Below, piece after piece: positions 17,789 to 27,289 of a stretch of DNA of 64,000 nucleotides. The notes beneath the pieces are model-generated. The model was not told the origin of the DNA. It saw only the letters and a list, made by a program, of their open reading frames with translations, and did no database searches. The stretch spans positions 165,035 to 229,034 of the forward strand of contig NZ_SWLZ01000006.1 of assembly GCF_005502275.1 (NCBI RefSeq), given 5' to 3'. A program made the position numbers and the translations under genes. Within the stretch, counting starts at the first letter, position 1. Each line of letters opens with the position of its first letter. The stretch comes from Robertmurraya siralis. GTDB lineage: Bacteria; Bacillota; Bacilli; Bacillales; Cytobacillaceae.

Positions 17789-19684
17789 TTAACGATTTAG
17801 TAGACTTCCCACATAGCGTAAAAGCTCATTGGCGGAAGTGGAGTTGTAGCCGTGCTCATCAATTAAGCGCGCTACTACTTCATTGACCTTTTTCAATTGC
17901 TGTTCATCTGGAGTTTTCGTTGAGGTTGTAATTTTTACAACATCCTTCAGGTCTGCAAATAGTTTTTTCTGAATGGCCTCACGCAATCGATCGTGGGAGT
18001 TATAATCAAACCTCTTGCCTTTGCGGGCATATGCGGAAATTCGGATTAGGATTTCTTCACGGAATGCTTTTTTGGCATTTTCTGAAATTCCAATTTGCTC
18101 TTCAATCGAGCGCATAAGCTTTTCATCTGGATTAATCTCTTCGCCTGTTAATGGATCGCGAAGCTTTATTTTATTGCAATACGCTTCAACATTATCTAAG
18201 TAATTATCCATTAATGTTTTCGCCGATTCCTCATACGAATAGACAAATGCTTTTTGTACTTCTTTTTTGGCAATATCATCAAATTCTTTCCGAGCAACAG
18301 AAATAAAGTTTAAATAGCGTTCTTTTAATTCATCTGTTATCGATGGGTGCTGATCAAGTCCTTCTTTTAATGAACGTAAAACATCCAAAGCATTAATGGA
18401 TGTCATTTCTTTACGAATTATCGTTGATGAAATGCGGTTAATGACATAGCGAGGATCGATCCCACTCATGCCTTCATCATTATATTCCTTTTTAAGTTCC
18501 TCTACGTCAGCAGAATTGAAACCCTCGACATTTTGACCATCGTAAAGCCTCATTTTCTTAACGAGGTCGATGTCACCTTTCTTCGGCTCCTTCAAGCGCG
18601 TTAATATCGTAAACATTGCTGCAACCTTTAACGTATGTGGAGCAATGTGCACATTCGAAACATCACTTTCTCGAATCATTTTTTCATAAATTTTTTCTTC
18701 CTGACTAACCTTTAGGTTATACGGAACCGGCATGACAATAATCCTTGAATGCAATGCTTCGTTTTTCTTATTCGAAATAAACGAACGATACTCTGTTTCA
18801 TTTGTATGAGCAACGATAAGCTCATCCGCTGAAATTAATGCAAATCGCCCAGCTTTAAAATTCCCTTCCTGGGTTAATGAAAGCAAGTGCCATAAAAATT
18901 TCTCATCACATTTGAGCATTTCTTGAAATTCCATCATCCCTCGATTCGCTTTGTTAAGCTCCCCGTCAAAGCGATAGGCTCTTGGGTCCGATTCGGAACC
19001 ATATTCAGCAATGGTAGAAAAGTCAATGCTTCCCGTTAAATCAGCAATGTCCTGAGATTTTGGATCAGAAGGACTGAATGTTCCAATCCCGACTCGTTTG
19101 TCCTCGGAAAAGAAAATTCTTTCCACAATTACATCTTCAATCCGACCGCCATACTCTTTGTCTAAACGCATCGTATTAAGGGGAGAAAGGTTTCCCTCGA
19201 TTCGAATTCCATATTCATCAAAGAAATCCTGACGGAGATGATGTGGAATTAAATGCAACGGATCTTCGTGCATAGGACATCCTTTAATAGCATAAATAGC
19301 TCCACGATCTGTTCGCGAGTATGCCTCCAAGCCTCTTTTCAACATTGCAACTAGCGTCGATTTACCGCCGCTAACAGGCCCCATTAATAAAAGGATTCTT
19401 TTTCGGACATCGAGTCGTTTTGCCGCCGGATGAAAATATTCCTCCACCAGTTTTTCCAATGCTTCTTCCAAGCCAAACAGCTGATTGCTAAAAAATTGAT
19501 ATTGATTCTTCCCATCAACTTTTTCTACTCCTGCATCTTTTATCATATTGTAAACGCGTGAATGTGCTGATTGGGCTACCCATGGCTTTTCTTTAATAAT
19601 CTCTAGGTACTCTGCAAAAGTCCCTTCCCATTTCAACTTTTCTTCTTCATGTCTTTGCATCTCAATTTTTTTTAAAATATCCAT
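17789..19684 (-). CDS. prkA: PrkA AAA+ serine protein kinase
   Basis: A 631-residue protein of the PrkA family. An N-terminal AAA-like domain has Walker A GPVSGGKST at residues 102-110, and the C-terminal kinase-like domain contains the family block PRYVINRISSTIIRKEM. Length is that of B. subtilis PrkA. It is a sporulation-associated protein, reported both as a kinase and as an ATP-dependent protease; it acts with YhbH and, in other bacteria, YcgB/SpoVR. The start follows GGGGAGGGTCC. CATAGATT about 50 bases upstream could be a weak sigma-E -10 element. Confidence 0.95.
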   Translation of the reverse strand: MDILKKIEMQRHEEEKLKWEGTFAEYLEIIKEKPWVAQSAHSRVYNMIKDAGVEKVDGKNQYQFFSNQLFGLEEALEKLVEEYFHPAAKRLDVRKRILLLMGPVSGGKSTLVAMLKRGLEAYSRTDRGAIYAIKGCPMHEDPLHLIPHHLRQDFFDEYGIRIEGNLSPLNTMRLDKEYGGRIEDVIVERIFFSEDKRVGIGTFSPSDPKSQDIADLTGSIDFSTIAEYGSESDPRAYRFDGELNKANRGMMEFQEMLKCDEKFLWHLLSLTQEGNFKAGRFALISADELIVAHTNETEYRSFISNKKNEALHSRIIVMPVPYNLKVSQEEKIYEKMIRESDVSNVHIAPHTLKVAAMFTILTRLKEPKKGDIDLVKKMRLYDGQNVEGFNSADVEELKKEYNDEGMSGIDPRYVINRISSTIIRKEMTSINALDVLRSLKEGLDQHPSITDELKERYLNFISVARKEFDDIAKKEVQKAFVYSYEESAKTLMDNYLDNVEAYCNKIKLRDPLTGEEINPDEKLMRSIEEQIGISENAKKAFREEILIRISAYARKGKRFDYNSHDRLREAIQKKLFADLKDVVKITTSTKTPDEQQLKKVNEVVARLIDEHGYNSTSANELLRYVGSLLNR

Positions 19685-19910
19685 AAGGACCCTCCCCTGT
19701 AGCTTGATCAGAGACGATTAATATAATCTATGCGAGCTACTGAGCGAACATGCGAAAACAAGAAGGAGTTTTATGAACCCTCAATGGAAAGTCCTTCACA
19801 GTACAGAAAAAATCGGCTGTCAAAAAAAATCCATACTTAACATTCACACTTTTAAGCGGATAGGCTATAATAAGCTTATATGTTATTTTTGCATTCGTTT
19901 TTTATGGATA

Positions 19911-19963
19911 GGCTTTGTTAAACTATATTGTTGATAAAATCAGCACCGACATATAACAAAACC
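19911..19963 (-). mobile_element. MITE-like element, copy D (53 bp, internally deleted, inverted)
   Basis: It runs from GGCTTTGTTA to TAACAAAACC in the opposite orientation to copies A-C. The two ends, AACTATATTGTTGAT and AAAATCAGCACCGACAT, are joined directly with the middle missing. The flanks TATGGATA (19903-19910) and TATGAATA (19964-19971) match at 7 of 8 bases, again an 8-bp target duplication. Confidence 0.75.
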
Positions 19964-20000
19964 TATGAATAAAATCTAATTTTTAAGGGGGCATACATAC

Positions 20001-20093
20001 GTGAAACTAATTCTAATTCTTGGAGTTATGGTTGCATTCCTATCAGCTATCTTCACAGCTGGCTATAATGATAAGCCAGGTACGAATAAATAA
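20001..20093 (+). CDS. 30-residue single-pass membrane peptide
   Basis: A GTG-started frame with AAGGGGG eleven bases upstream. The peptide is about 20 hydrophobic residues (LILILGVMVAFLSAIFTAG) followed by YNDKPGTNK, so one membrane helix with a short polar tail. It has its own terminator immediately after. I believe similar short peptides occur in other Bacillaceae but cannot name a family or function. Small membrane peptides of this kind are often missed in annotation. Confidence 0.6.
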   Translation: MKLILILGVMVAFLSAIFTAGYNDKPGTNK

Positions 20094-20106
20094 TTTTGCT
20101 GTATAT

Positions 20107-20135
20107 AAAAGCTGCTGAGTCACTCAGCAGCTTTT
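20107..20135. terminator. Bidirectional terminator (perfect palindrome)
   Basis: AAAAGCTGCTGAGT pairs with ACTCAGCAGCTTTT around a single base. It serves the small peptide gene (+) and the nitroreductase (-). Confidence 0.85.
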
Positions 20136-20136
20136 A

Positions 20137-20886
20137 TTATCTTAATTTCAATTTTTGCCCTTCAACAAAATCTTTCATATACATACGTGATTGTTTTTCA
20201 AGCATTTTTCCCATTTGCTCTGTCCAAGTGTCACTTCTTTTTCCACCAGTTCTATCTAAATAATATTTTTTTATGATTTCATTATATTCCTTCAACTCAT
20301 CTATAAGGGTTTGAGTATTTTCTTCATATGTATTTTCGTGGTACAGATGCTTGAAAGGCAGTCTTGGTTTTTGAGCAGATAAATTCTCCGGATACCCTAC
20401 AGCCAATCCAAATAAAGGAATTACTCTTTGTGGTGTTTTTAGTAAATTCACAACCTCATCAAGATGATTGCGAATTCCTCCAATATAGCAAATTCCCAAT
20501 CCCATCGATTCAGCGGCAATAGCAGCATTTTGGGCAGCCAAAGCAGCATCAATGAGAGCAACCATAAATTTCTCCGTACTTTCAATCGAAGGTTCAATAT
20601 CTTTCCCTTCCAATTCGCCAATGAGCGTATGACGATATAAATCAGCACAGAACACAAAGAAATGACCGTTCTTTTCCACATAGGGCTGCTGTCCGGCAAG
20701 CTCTGCTAATTTCTTTTTCTTCTCCTTATCCGTCACACCAATAATCGAATAAGCTTGAATAAAGCTTGATGTCGAAGCAGCCTGAGCACTACCCACAATA
20801 GCTTCAATTTGTTCTTTTGACAACGGCTTATCCTCAAATTTACGGATTGAACGATGATTTAAGATCGTCTCAATTACCTTGTTCAT
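20137..20886 (-). CDS. nfrA1: Oxygen-insensitive NADPH nitroreductase (NfrA1 type)
   Basis: An FMN-dependent reductase of 249 residues, the same length as B. subtilis NfrA1. HRSIRKFEDKPL (residues 12-23) and the GLGICYIGGIRN segment (about 150-161) mark the FRP/NfsA subfamily. It reduces nitro compounds, quinones or free flavin with NADPH. In B. subtilis nfrA1 is induced by heat and oxidative stress; no such control element was recognised here. Confidence 0.9.
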   Translation of the reverse strand: MNKVIETILNHRSIRKFEDKPLSKEQIEAIVGSAQAASTSSFIQAYSIIGVTDKEKKKKLAELAGQQPYVEKNGHFFVFCADLYRHTLIGELEGKDIEPSIESTEKFMVALIDAALAAQNAAIAAESMGLGICYIGGIRNHLDEVVNLLKTPQRVIPLFGLAVGYPENLSAQKPRLPFKHLYHENTYEENTQTLIDELKEYNEIIKKYYLDRTGGKRSDTWTEQMGKMLEKQSRMYMKDFVEGQKLKLR

Positions 20887-21103
20887 TTCAATTCCCTCTC
20901 TTTCAACTTAACTTAATATCATTCAATCAAATATAGTCAGCAGATACAAATTTTACGATTTCAGAAGAATCAATCACTTTCCAGCTAAGTAAGCAGAACG
21001 ACAAGAAATTCATTGCTTCAACACTGCGGAAATCATCATTAATGTGTAAATAACTTTGATGTTGTCTATATTTGTATTAAATAAATCTTTGGAGGAGAAA
21101 TTT

Positions 21104-21553
21104 TTGGCTCGGAATTTATGGTCAGGTATCTTTTTCGGACTTGGTTTGGTTGCTTTTCTTGATGAAGCTGTTTTTCACCAAATCTTACATTGGCACCATT
21201 TTTATGATAAAAGTACATTAAGCATTGGCTTGATATCTGATGGACTTTTCCACGCATTTAGTTGGTTTTCGACCATTGGAGGATTGTTCCTGCTTGCCGA
21301 CTTACGACGACGAAACGAATTAAGATTGAAAGGTTGGATAGGAGCAGTATTACTCGGGGGTGGGACATTCCAACTGTATGATGGATTAATTCAGCATAAA
21401 ATAATGAAAATCCATCAAATTCGCTATGTGGAAAATGTCATCATTTATGACCTCATTTGGAATTTTATTGCCATCATCATGATTTTGTCTGGACTTCTTC
21501 TCATTATAAAAACAGAGAAATCAAGCAGAGGAGCGACCGATCATGCACAATGA
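21104..21553 (+). CDS. DUF2243 membrane protein
   Basis: A protein of 149 residues with four membrane segments and the DUF2243 motif FLDEAVFHQILHWHH (about residues 19-33), then LFHAFSW and TFQLYDGLIQHK. Its histidines suggest metal or heme contact, but the family is uncharacterised. The TTG at 21104 is chosen because GGAGGAG is ideally spaced; the frame is open up to an ATG at 21056 that lacks a ribosome-binding site. It overlaps the CtaG gene by 11 bases. Confidence 0.85.
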   Translation: MARNLWSGIFFGLGLVAFLDEAVFHQILHWHHFYDKSTLSIGLISDGLFHAFSWFSTIGGLFLLADLRRRNELRLKGWIGAVLLGGGTFQLYDGLIQHKIMKIHQIRYVENVIIYDLIWNFIAIIMILSGLLLIIKTEKSSRGATDHAQ

Positions 21554-22334
21554 ACACATCGTGCAAAAATTCAACTTTGACTTGCTTCTTGCTGCACCGT
21601 TTATACTATTATTGCTCGCCTATATTTTCGCTGTCTTTCGCTCCAACAAGCATTATAAGCATTGGCCGCTTTACCGCATAATTACTTGGAAAATAGGTGT
21701 CATCTGTATAATGGCCGTCGTTTTAGGTCCTTTAGCAGAACGGATTCACACCGATTTTGTTGCACATATGATGGGACACCTGCTTCTTGGGATGATTGCT
21801 CCACTTCTAATCGTCCTTTCAGCACCGATGACACTTTTGCTGCGCTGCATCCCTGTAAATCAAGGACGGCAAATAACTAAAATTTTAAAAAGACTGCCCA
21901 TTCAACTCTTGACGAATCCCATAATCGCATCACTTCTCAACATGGGTGGATTATGGTTACTCTATAGCACGGAGCTCTTTTCATTGATGCATCAAAATTT
22001 AGTTTTGTATATATTTATTCATATCCATGTTTTTATCGCTGGGTATTTGTTTACGGCCTCGATAATTTATATTGATCCGACCCCTCACAGAAAAAGTTAT
22101 CTCTATCGAGCGGTTATCTTCATTCTCGCTTCTGCCAGTCATGGGATTCTGGCAAAACATATTTATGTTCATCCACCTTCCTCTGTCCTAGCGTCCGAAG
22201 CAGAGAATGGAGCTATGCTTATGTACTATGGAGGGGATGCTGTGGATATTATCATCATCCTCATCTTCTGTTTTCAGTGGTACAAAGCTAGCAAACGCAA
22301 ATCATGGCTGCCAAAAAAGGCGGTAAATATTTAA
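21543..22334 (+). CDS. CtaG-like cytochrome c oxidase assembly factor (caa3_CtaG)
   Basis: A 263-residue protein with seven or so membrane segments. The family hallmarks are visible: GPLAERIHTDFVAHMMGHLLLG (split: GPLAERIHTDF, VAHMMGHLLLG), LSAPMTLLLR and HIHVFIAGYLF. CtaG-type proteins help assemble the CuA/CuB centres of caa3 oxidase. No oxidase genes are nearby, so this is a detached paralogue paired with the DUF2243 gene. The overlap implies co-translation. Confidence 0.88.
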   Translation: MHNEHIVQKFNFDLLLAAPFILLLLAYIFAVFRSNKHYKHWPLYRIITWKIGVICIMAVVLGPLAERIHTDFVAHMMGHLLLGMIAPLLIVLSAPMTLLLRCIPVNQGRQITKILKRLPIQLLTNPIIASLLNMGGLWLLYSTELFSLMHQNLVLYIFIHIHVFIAGYLFTASIIYIDPTPHRKSYLYRAVIFILASASHGILAKHIYVHPPSSVLASEAENGAMLMYYGGDAVDIIIILIFCFQWYKASKRKSWLPKKAVNI

Positions 22335-22340
22335 ATTAGA

Positions 22341-22374
22341 AAAAGCGGTCAAAGTATCTACTTTGATCGCTTTT
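22341..22374. terminator. Bidirectional terminator between ctaG-like gene and trmL
   Basis: AAAAGCGGTCAAAGT pairs with ACTTTGATCGCTTTT around a four-base loop. Confidence 0.85.
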
Positions 22375-22395
22375 CGCAAATAACAATATCTCACT

Positions 22396-22872
22396 CTATT
22401 TAAGGTGCAAATATTCCTGCTGTCTTAACGCCTCATACACTAAAATAGCTGCCGTATTAGATAAATTTAATGAACGAACATTTTCATTCATCGGAATACG
22501 GAGGCAACGCTCTGGATTTGCCGCAATTAAATCTTTAGGGAGTCCCGTTGTTTCCTTTCCAAAAAGAAAATAATAATCTTGTTCCTTTTGACTGTAATCA
22601 TATGCAGAATGGGGCTTCGTTCCGAATTTCGTTAAATAGAAAAATTCTCCACCAGCATTTTTTTCAAAAAATTCATCTAAAGAATCATAATAAACAATGT
22701 CTACATATTCCCAATAATCCAGTCCTGCTCGCTTCAACATTTTATCATCTGTTGAAAACCCCAACGGACGGATCAAATGCAAAGTTGTGTCCGTTGCTGC
22801 ACAGGTCCGGGCAATATTCCCTGTGTTAGCTGGTATCTCTGGTTGGTATAAAACTACATGCACTGCCACCAA
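22396..22872 (-). CDS. trmL: tRNA (cytidine(34)-2'-O)-methyltransferase
   Basis: A SPOUT-family methyltransferase of 158 residues that modifies the wobble base of leucine tRNAs. It opens with VVLYQPEIPANTGNIARTCA and carries the knot motifs LFGKETTGLP and IPMNENVRSLNLSN. The start is TTG at 22872, with GAGGAAG six bases upstream; a GTG follows at once. Length is normal. Confidence 0.93.
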   Translation of the reverse strand: MVAVHVVLYQPEIPANTGNIARTCAATDTTLHLIRPLGFSTDDKMLKRAGLDYWEYVDIVYYDSLDEFFEKNAGGEFFYLTKFGTKPHSAYDYSQKEQDYYFLFGKETTGLPKDLIAANPERCLRIPMNENVRSLNLSNTAAILVYEALRQQEYLHLK

Positions 22873-23019
22873 AATTCACTTCCTCATACTATTTCTCTAT
22901 TTCCCCTAGAAAAAATCTGGCCAACTCTTTCTTAACGAGAGCAGGAAAGCAGCTATACGAAAATAGCTTTATAAACTCTCCACCCAGCTATTATAGCATC
23001 TTTTTTCTAATGAAGAAAT

Positions 23020-23892
23020 TCAACTGTAATCATCAATAATATGAAGAAACTTATATTGAATATTAGGCGTATATGCTGTTGAATCCTCATAAGCCCAGTA
23101 TCTCATTCGACTATTTGCCGTGTTTGCATTAACGAGAGGCATTCCATCTTTATCCTTTGCCGTCACAATGGTTGTATGATCAAATCTGCCATCCCCTTGA
23201 AAATCATAACAAATTACGTCTCCTCGTTTTAATTCCATAGGATCTTTTACCTCTTTTGCCCTTAAACCAGATTTTGCATTTGGCAAATACCATCGAAATG
23301 CATTAGCTACCGTCCAGCTGTAGCTCCAATTTTGACTTTGCATCCACCAACCCTTACTTCGATTTGGGTATCCTGTCATTGGCGCTTCTCCAGCATGTAA
23401 ACATTGAGAGATGTAGTTAGTACAATTGACTTCAAATGATTTGAAGCGCGGATTATACTCATTCCACCACCGTTCTGCATATTTAACAGCTTTTAATCGA
23501 TCATATCGAAAATACACCCGTTCATTACTATTAGTAAGTTCAGCAATGGTGAACGCCTCCCCCTCATTTGTCTGCGCAACAGCGGCTTCACGATCTTCTA
23601 TTAGAATTCCCTTATAAAACTCCGCTACCCGTTTCTCCACTTCCTCTTCAAGATAAATTTGATCTTTATGGTTAATCACATATTGGAAATGAACTTGATA
23701 AAATACTTTTGAATACTCAAGCTCTTCCGATTGGTGATTAATTTTTCCTGTTGCACGAGCCTTAACAATTTCACCTTTTCTTTTAGAAAGGCTTTCTTTT
23801 TTTCTTTCTATTTTCTCACAGGAAATATGCCTAGAATTTGATACACATTGTTTTACACGTTTCATGAGGTGTGCCTGCAGTTGCTCTTTCAA
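23020..23892 (-). CDS. Amidase-domain protein (YhbB-like)
   Basis: A protein of about 290 residues with a C-terminal amidase_6 domain (about residues 135-285). The likely catalytic Cys is in FEVNCTNYISQCL and the His in GRFDHTTIV. The N-terminal half is charged and helical with no signal peptide. It resembles Bacillus YhbB, a putative wall-amidase relative expressed in sporulation. The TTG at 23892 was chosen because AAAGGAG lies six bases upstream; the frame remains open much further but without a start site. Confidence 0.8.
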   Translation of the reverse strand: MKEQLQAHLMKRVKQCVSNSRHISCEKIERKKESLSKRKGEIVKARATGKINHQSEELEYSKVFYQVHFQYVINHKDQIYLEEEVEKRVAEFYKGILIEDREAAVAQTNEGEAFTIAELTNSNERVYFRYDRLKAVKYAERWWNEYNPRFKSFEVNCTNYISQCLHAGEAPMTGYPNRSKGWWMQSQNWSYSWTVANAFRWYLPNAKSGLRAKEVKDPMELKRGDVICYDFQGDGRFDHTTIVTAKDKDGMPLVNANTANSRMRYWAYEDSTAYTPNIQYKFLHIIDDYS

Positions 23893-23952
23893 TTCGAACA
23901 CTCCTTTCATATCATATATATGAATACAGATATAAAAAGAGAAATTAAAAAA

Positions 23953-23975
23953 GGAACTCATGACGAATGAGTTCC
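23953..23975 (-). terminator. Terminator after the aldehyde dehydrogenase
   Basis: On the minus strand GGAACTCAT and ATGAGTTCC pair and are followed by TTTTTT. Confidence 0.8.
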
Positions 23976-23995
23976 AAAATTTCCTTAATCTTATT

Positions 23996-25480
23996 TTATT
24001 GCATAGCAACCCATACACTTTTCACTTCTGTGTAATTGTTAAGGGCGTAGGATCCCATTTCACGACCTATCCCCGATTGCTTATAACCACCAAATGGGGA
24101 AGCTGCATCAAATGCGTTATAGCAATTAACCCAAACAGTTCCAGCACGCAATTTATTAGAAATATAGTGGGCTTTTGCTACATCTCGTGTCCAAACACCA
24201 GCCGCTAATCCATATTCACTATTGTTGGCACGATTTATTAATTCATCTAAATCGTCATATGGCATAGCTGAAATAACTGGCCCAAAGATTTCTTCCTTGG
24301 CAATAGTCATCTCATCTCGTACATCGGCAAAAATCGTTGGAGAAACAAAATAGCCCTGTTCCTGTGGTTTATTCCCACCAGTAACAAGCTGAGCCCCTTC
24401 ATTAAGCCCTTTTTCTATATAATTTAATACTCGATTTTGCTGTTCACTTGAAACAAGCGGCCCGATTTCTGTATCTGCATGAATACCTGCACCTTGCTTT
24501 ATCTTCTCAGCATGTGAGGCCATATCAGCTACAACATTATCGAAGTCCTTCTTCTGAATAAAAACTCTGGAGCCGGCGCAGCATACTTGACCTTGATTAA
24601 ACATGACTCCATTAAGTGCACCAGGAATTGCTTTTGTTAAATCGGCATCAGGCAAAATAATATTCGGTGATTTTCCACCTAATTCCAAAGTAACACGCTT
24701 TAATGTTTTCGATGCATGCGACATAATTAACTTTCCAACCTCGGTTGAGCCTGTGAAAGCAATTTTATCGACTAAAGGATGATCTACCAGCGGTTGTCCT
24801 GCCGTTTCTCCAAAACCTGGAACAATATTGATAACTCCTGCCGGAAAGCCAGCTTTATCAATTAGCTCTGCTAAGTAAAGAGCTGATAGCGGAGTTTGCT
24901 CAGCTGGTTTAAGCACAACTGTACAGCCAGTTGCCAGGGCCGCTCCAAGCTTCCACATTGCCATAAGAAGCGGAAAGTTCCATGGAATAATTTGTCCTAC
25001 TACACCAACTGCTTCGTGACGTGTATAATTGAAATACGGTCCGTTAACAGGGATTGTCTGCCCGACAATTTTTGTCGACCATCCAGCATAATAACGCATA
25101 TGCTCGATAGCCAGTGGAATATCTGCATTTGTCGTTTCACGGATAGGCTTACCATTATCCAAAGTTTCTAATTGGGCAAGCTCTTCACTGTTCTCTTCCA
25201 TTAAATCAGCAAGCTTATACATAAGTCGGCTACGTTCGGCAGCACTCATATTAGACCATGGTCCCTCATCAAATGCGCGCCGCGCAGCTTTCACCGCAAG
25301 ATCAATATCTTCAGCTTCTGCTTCAAAGACACAAGCTAGTACTTCTCCCGTAGCTGGATTGTAGGAATCAAAAGTCTTTTGCGACTTGCTCTCAACAAAT
25401 TCACCATTGATATAAAGCTTCTTTTTTCCTTGCAAAAACTTCTCTACTTTTTCTTTTACCCCTACTGCAAGTTGACTCAT
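23996..25480 (-). CDS. dhaS: NAD-dependent aldehyde dehydrogenase (DhaS type)
   Basis: A 494-residue aldehyde dehydrogenase. The signatures are [11 protein letters not shown] (Glu) and [13 protein letters not shown] (catalytic Cys), and [19 protein letters not shown] matches DhaS of B. subtilis closely. Length is normal. It oxidises aliphatic aldehydes to acids; the real substrate is unknown. It is monocistronic, with its own terminator. Confidence 0.92.
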   Translation of the reverse strand: MSQLAVGVKEKVEKFLQGKKKLYINGEFVESKSQKTFDSYNPATGEVLACVFEAEAEDIDLAVKAARRAFDEGPWSNMSAAERSRLMYKLADLMEENSEELAQLETLDNGKPIRETTNADIPLAIEHMRYYAGWSTKIVGQTIPVNGPYFNYTRHEAVGVVGQIIPWNFPLLMAMWKLGAALATGCTVVLKPAEQTPLSALYLAELIDKAGFPAGVINIVPGFGETAGQPLVDHPLVDKIAFTGSTEVGKLIMSHASKTLKRVTLELGGKSPNIILPDADLTKAIPGALNGVMFNQGQVCCAGSRVFIQKKDFDNVVADMASHAEKIKQGAGIHADTEIGPLVSSEQQNRVLNYIEKGLNEGAQLVTGGNKPQEQGYFVSPTIFADVRDEMTIAKEEIFGPVISAMPYDDLDELINRANNSEYGLAAGVWTRDVAKAHYISNKLRAGTVWVNCYNAFDAASPFGGYKQSGIGREMGSYALNNYTEVKSVWVAMQ

Positions 25481-25736
25481 AAAATTCCTCCTCTAAAATT
25501 TAATATTTTATGTAACACTGGCTGTAAAATATCAAATCTATTAATGTCAACGCTTACAATAAGATCGTAACACTACTAATCTTGCAAAATCAATGTTTAA
25601 AAATCGAAAAATTCTGATATTTAACGACATAAAATTCGCTTTTCTACTTTAGTATTCAATAATTCAACTTCTAACATAAAACTAACATCTTTGTATTTAA
25701 GTTCACCTCCCATAAATACAAGAATAGGTATAAAAA
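25481..25736. other. Upstream region of dhaS
   Basis: AT-rich DNA between dhaS and the fdn terminator. It should contain the dhaS promoter. I see no gene and no clear operator. Confidence 0.4.
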
Positions 25737-25766
25737 AGTAATGCCCCGTATAAAAGAGCATTACTT
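25737..25766 (-). terminator. Terminator of the formate dehydrogenase operon
   Basis: AAGTAATGC and GCATTACTT pair; on the minus strand a run of T follows. It lies 35 bases past the fdnI stop. Confidence 0.8.
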
Positions 25767-25800
25767 CTACAAAGCTATTACAAGTTCATTTAAAAATTAT

Positions 25801-26475
25801 TCAGGCTTGTTTCCTTGTTGTTTCTTCTTCTTTTTTTAACTCATCAAACCAACGGCCATGATGATGTTCTGCATAATCTTCCGTTACATCACCCTTGAAG
25901 ATGCCACGCAAAGATGGTTTTGCTAGTGCCACGGACATATAAATATGGCCGATCGCTACCGCCGCAGCAAGACCCAGTCCAATATTATGAATAGGGTAGG
26001 CCCACATGATGATTCCCTTTGCGAAATATTGCGGGAACCACATGACAAGACCCGAACAAATCAACATAATCGTCGTAATGATCATGAGCCAAGAATTAAG
26101 CTTTTCTCCTGCATTAAAGAAATCCTGTTTTGGAGTATTCGACTTCATTCCGAAGAACTCTTTTCCAAACTGGGGGAAAAACTGAAAATCGTGTTTCTTC
26201 CAAGTGAAAATATTTTTGCTCCATGTTCTTAAGCCATGGCGATCAAAAAGTAATAAAATTGGAAGTGGCAGCATAAAAGCTACTGCTGCAATTCTATGAA
26301 TTAAACGTGCCCCTTCTGGACCACCAAGTATTGGATAGAGCCAATTGAAAAAGTCTGTATACATCGGCAGTGCAGAGATATAGAGAACAAAGAACGCACC
26401 AGCATTTACCCAGTGAGCAATAATAAAACCTAAATTGAATCGTTTAACCATTTTTTGATTCCCATGATTACTCAT
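25801..26475 (-). CDS. fdnI: Formate dehydrogenase cytochrome b556 (gamma) subunit
   Basis: A 224-residue membrane cytochrome with four hydrophobic segments and histidines placed for two b-type hemes (AHWVNAG near residue 20, HRIAAVAF, and HNIGLGLAAAVAIGHIYM near the C-terminus). It anchors the dehydrogenase and passes electrons to quinone. Its start overlaps the beta-subunit stop by eight bases. The length fits FdnI/FdoI. Confidence 0.9.
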   Translation of the reverse strand: MSNHGNQKMVKRFNLGFIIAHWVNAGAFFVLYISALPMYTDFFNWLYPILGGPEGARLIHRIAAVAFMLPLPILLLFDRHGLRTWSKNIFTWKKHDFQFFPQFGKEFFGMKSNTPKQDFFNAGEKLNSWLMIITTIMLICSGLVMWFPQYFAKGIIMWAYPIHNIGLGLAAAVAIGHIYMSVALAKPSLRGIFKGDVTEDYAEHHHGRWFDELKKEEETTRKQA

Positions 26476-27289
26476 GATCCTGGCCTCCTTTATGCTCCCC
26501 TTTCTCTCTGTTCATCGCATGGGCAATGACTGAGCCGACCACTGCCATCGTTGTGACGCCGAACATTGCTTTTCCTAGCGGTTGAGCATAGTCCTTCCAT
26601 ACGATTTGTGATAGTGGCACCTTCGGATTTTCCGGAAGTCCGTATACTGACGGCTTATCTGCAAGCAAGTAGACTGTCGTTGTCCCCTTGATTCCTTGCG
26701 GATTATAAATATTCGCGTTCGGGAAGCGTTCCTTAATTTTTGCTAAACGCTGTTCAGCCTCGGATAACACTTTTTCCTTTTCATCATAGATAAGGCAATC
26801 TGTATGACAAGCTGTTACACACGCTGGCTCCAGCCCTTGCTCAAGGCGATCTGTACAAAGAGTGCATTTTTGCGCTCTGCGATATTCTTTCCCATGTTTG
26901 TCCTTATAGGTAGCCAACTCAACCACGTCAAACGTACAGTTTTGCACACAGTATCCACAGCCAACACATTTATCATGATCAATGACGACAGAACCAAATT
27001 CTGTATGACTAATCGCATCCTCTGGACATGCTTTTTCACAAGCAGCTTCGACGCAATGTAAGCATGATTGATGTCTAAATAACCACTCAAAACCACCATT
27101 TGCCGTTTCATGCTCATTATAAGTAATCACATTCCATGTATGAGCATTTACCTTCGCATGTGATTGAATGGAGCCGGAATATTCTTCCGTTACGGTAGGA
27201 AGATCATTCCAGTTTTTACAAGCAACCATACATGCACGACAACCGTCACATTTCGTTACATCTACAAATTTAATATAATCGGCCATCAT
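26468..27289 (-). CDS. fdnH: Formate dehydrogenase iron-sulfur (beta) subunit
   Basis: A ferredoxin-like protein of 273 residues with four cysteine clusters: CDGCRACMVAC, CLHCVEAACEKACP, CVGCGYCVQNC and CTLCTDR...CVTAC. It carries electrons from the molybdenum subunit to the membrane cytochrome; a C-terminal hydrophobic segment (about 235-255) anchors it. The ATG at 27289 overlaps the alpha-subunit stop as ATGA and is preceded by AGGAGGGTGCA; a second ATG follows immediately. Confidence 0.92.
   Translation of the reverse strand: MMADYIKFVDVTKCDGCRACMVACKNWNDLPTVTEEYSGSIQSHAKVNAHTWNVITYNEHETANGGFEWLFRHQSCLHCVEAACEKACPEDAISHTEFGSVVIDHDKCVGCGYCVQNCTFDVVELATYKDKHGKEYRRAQKCTLCTDRLEQGLEPACVTACHTDCLIYDEKEKVLSEAEQRLAKIKERFPNANIYNPQGIKGTTTVYLLADKPSVYGLPENPKVPLSQIVWKDYAQPLGKAMFGVTTMAVVGSVIAHAMNREKGEHKGGQDHE

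Noticed and set aside
17581..17886. Plus-strand open frame of 101 codons
   Set aside because: It starts inside the tandem repeats and runs into the end of prkA; it has no ribosome-binding site and no recognisable domain.
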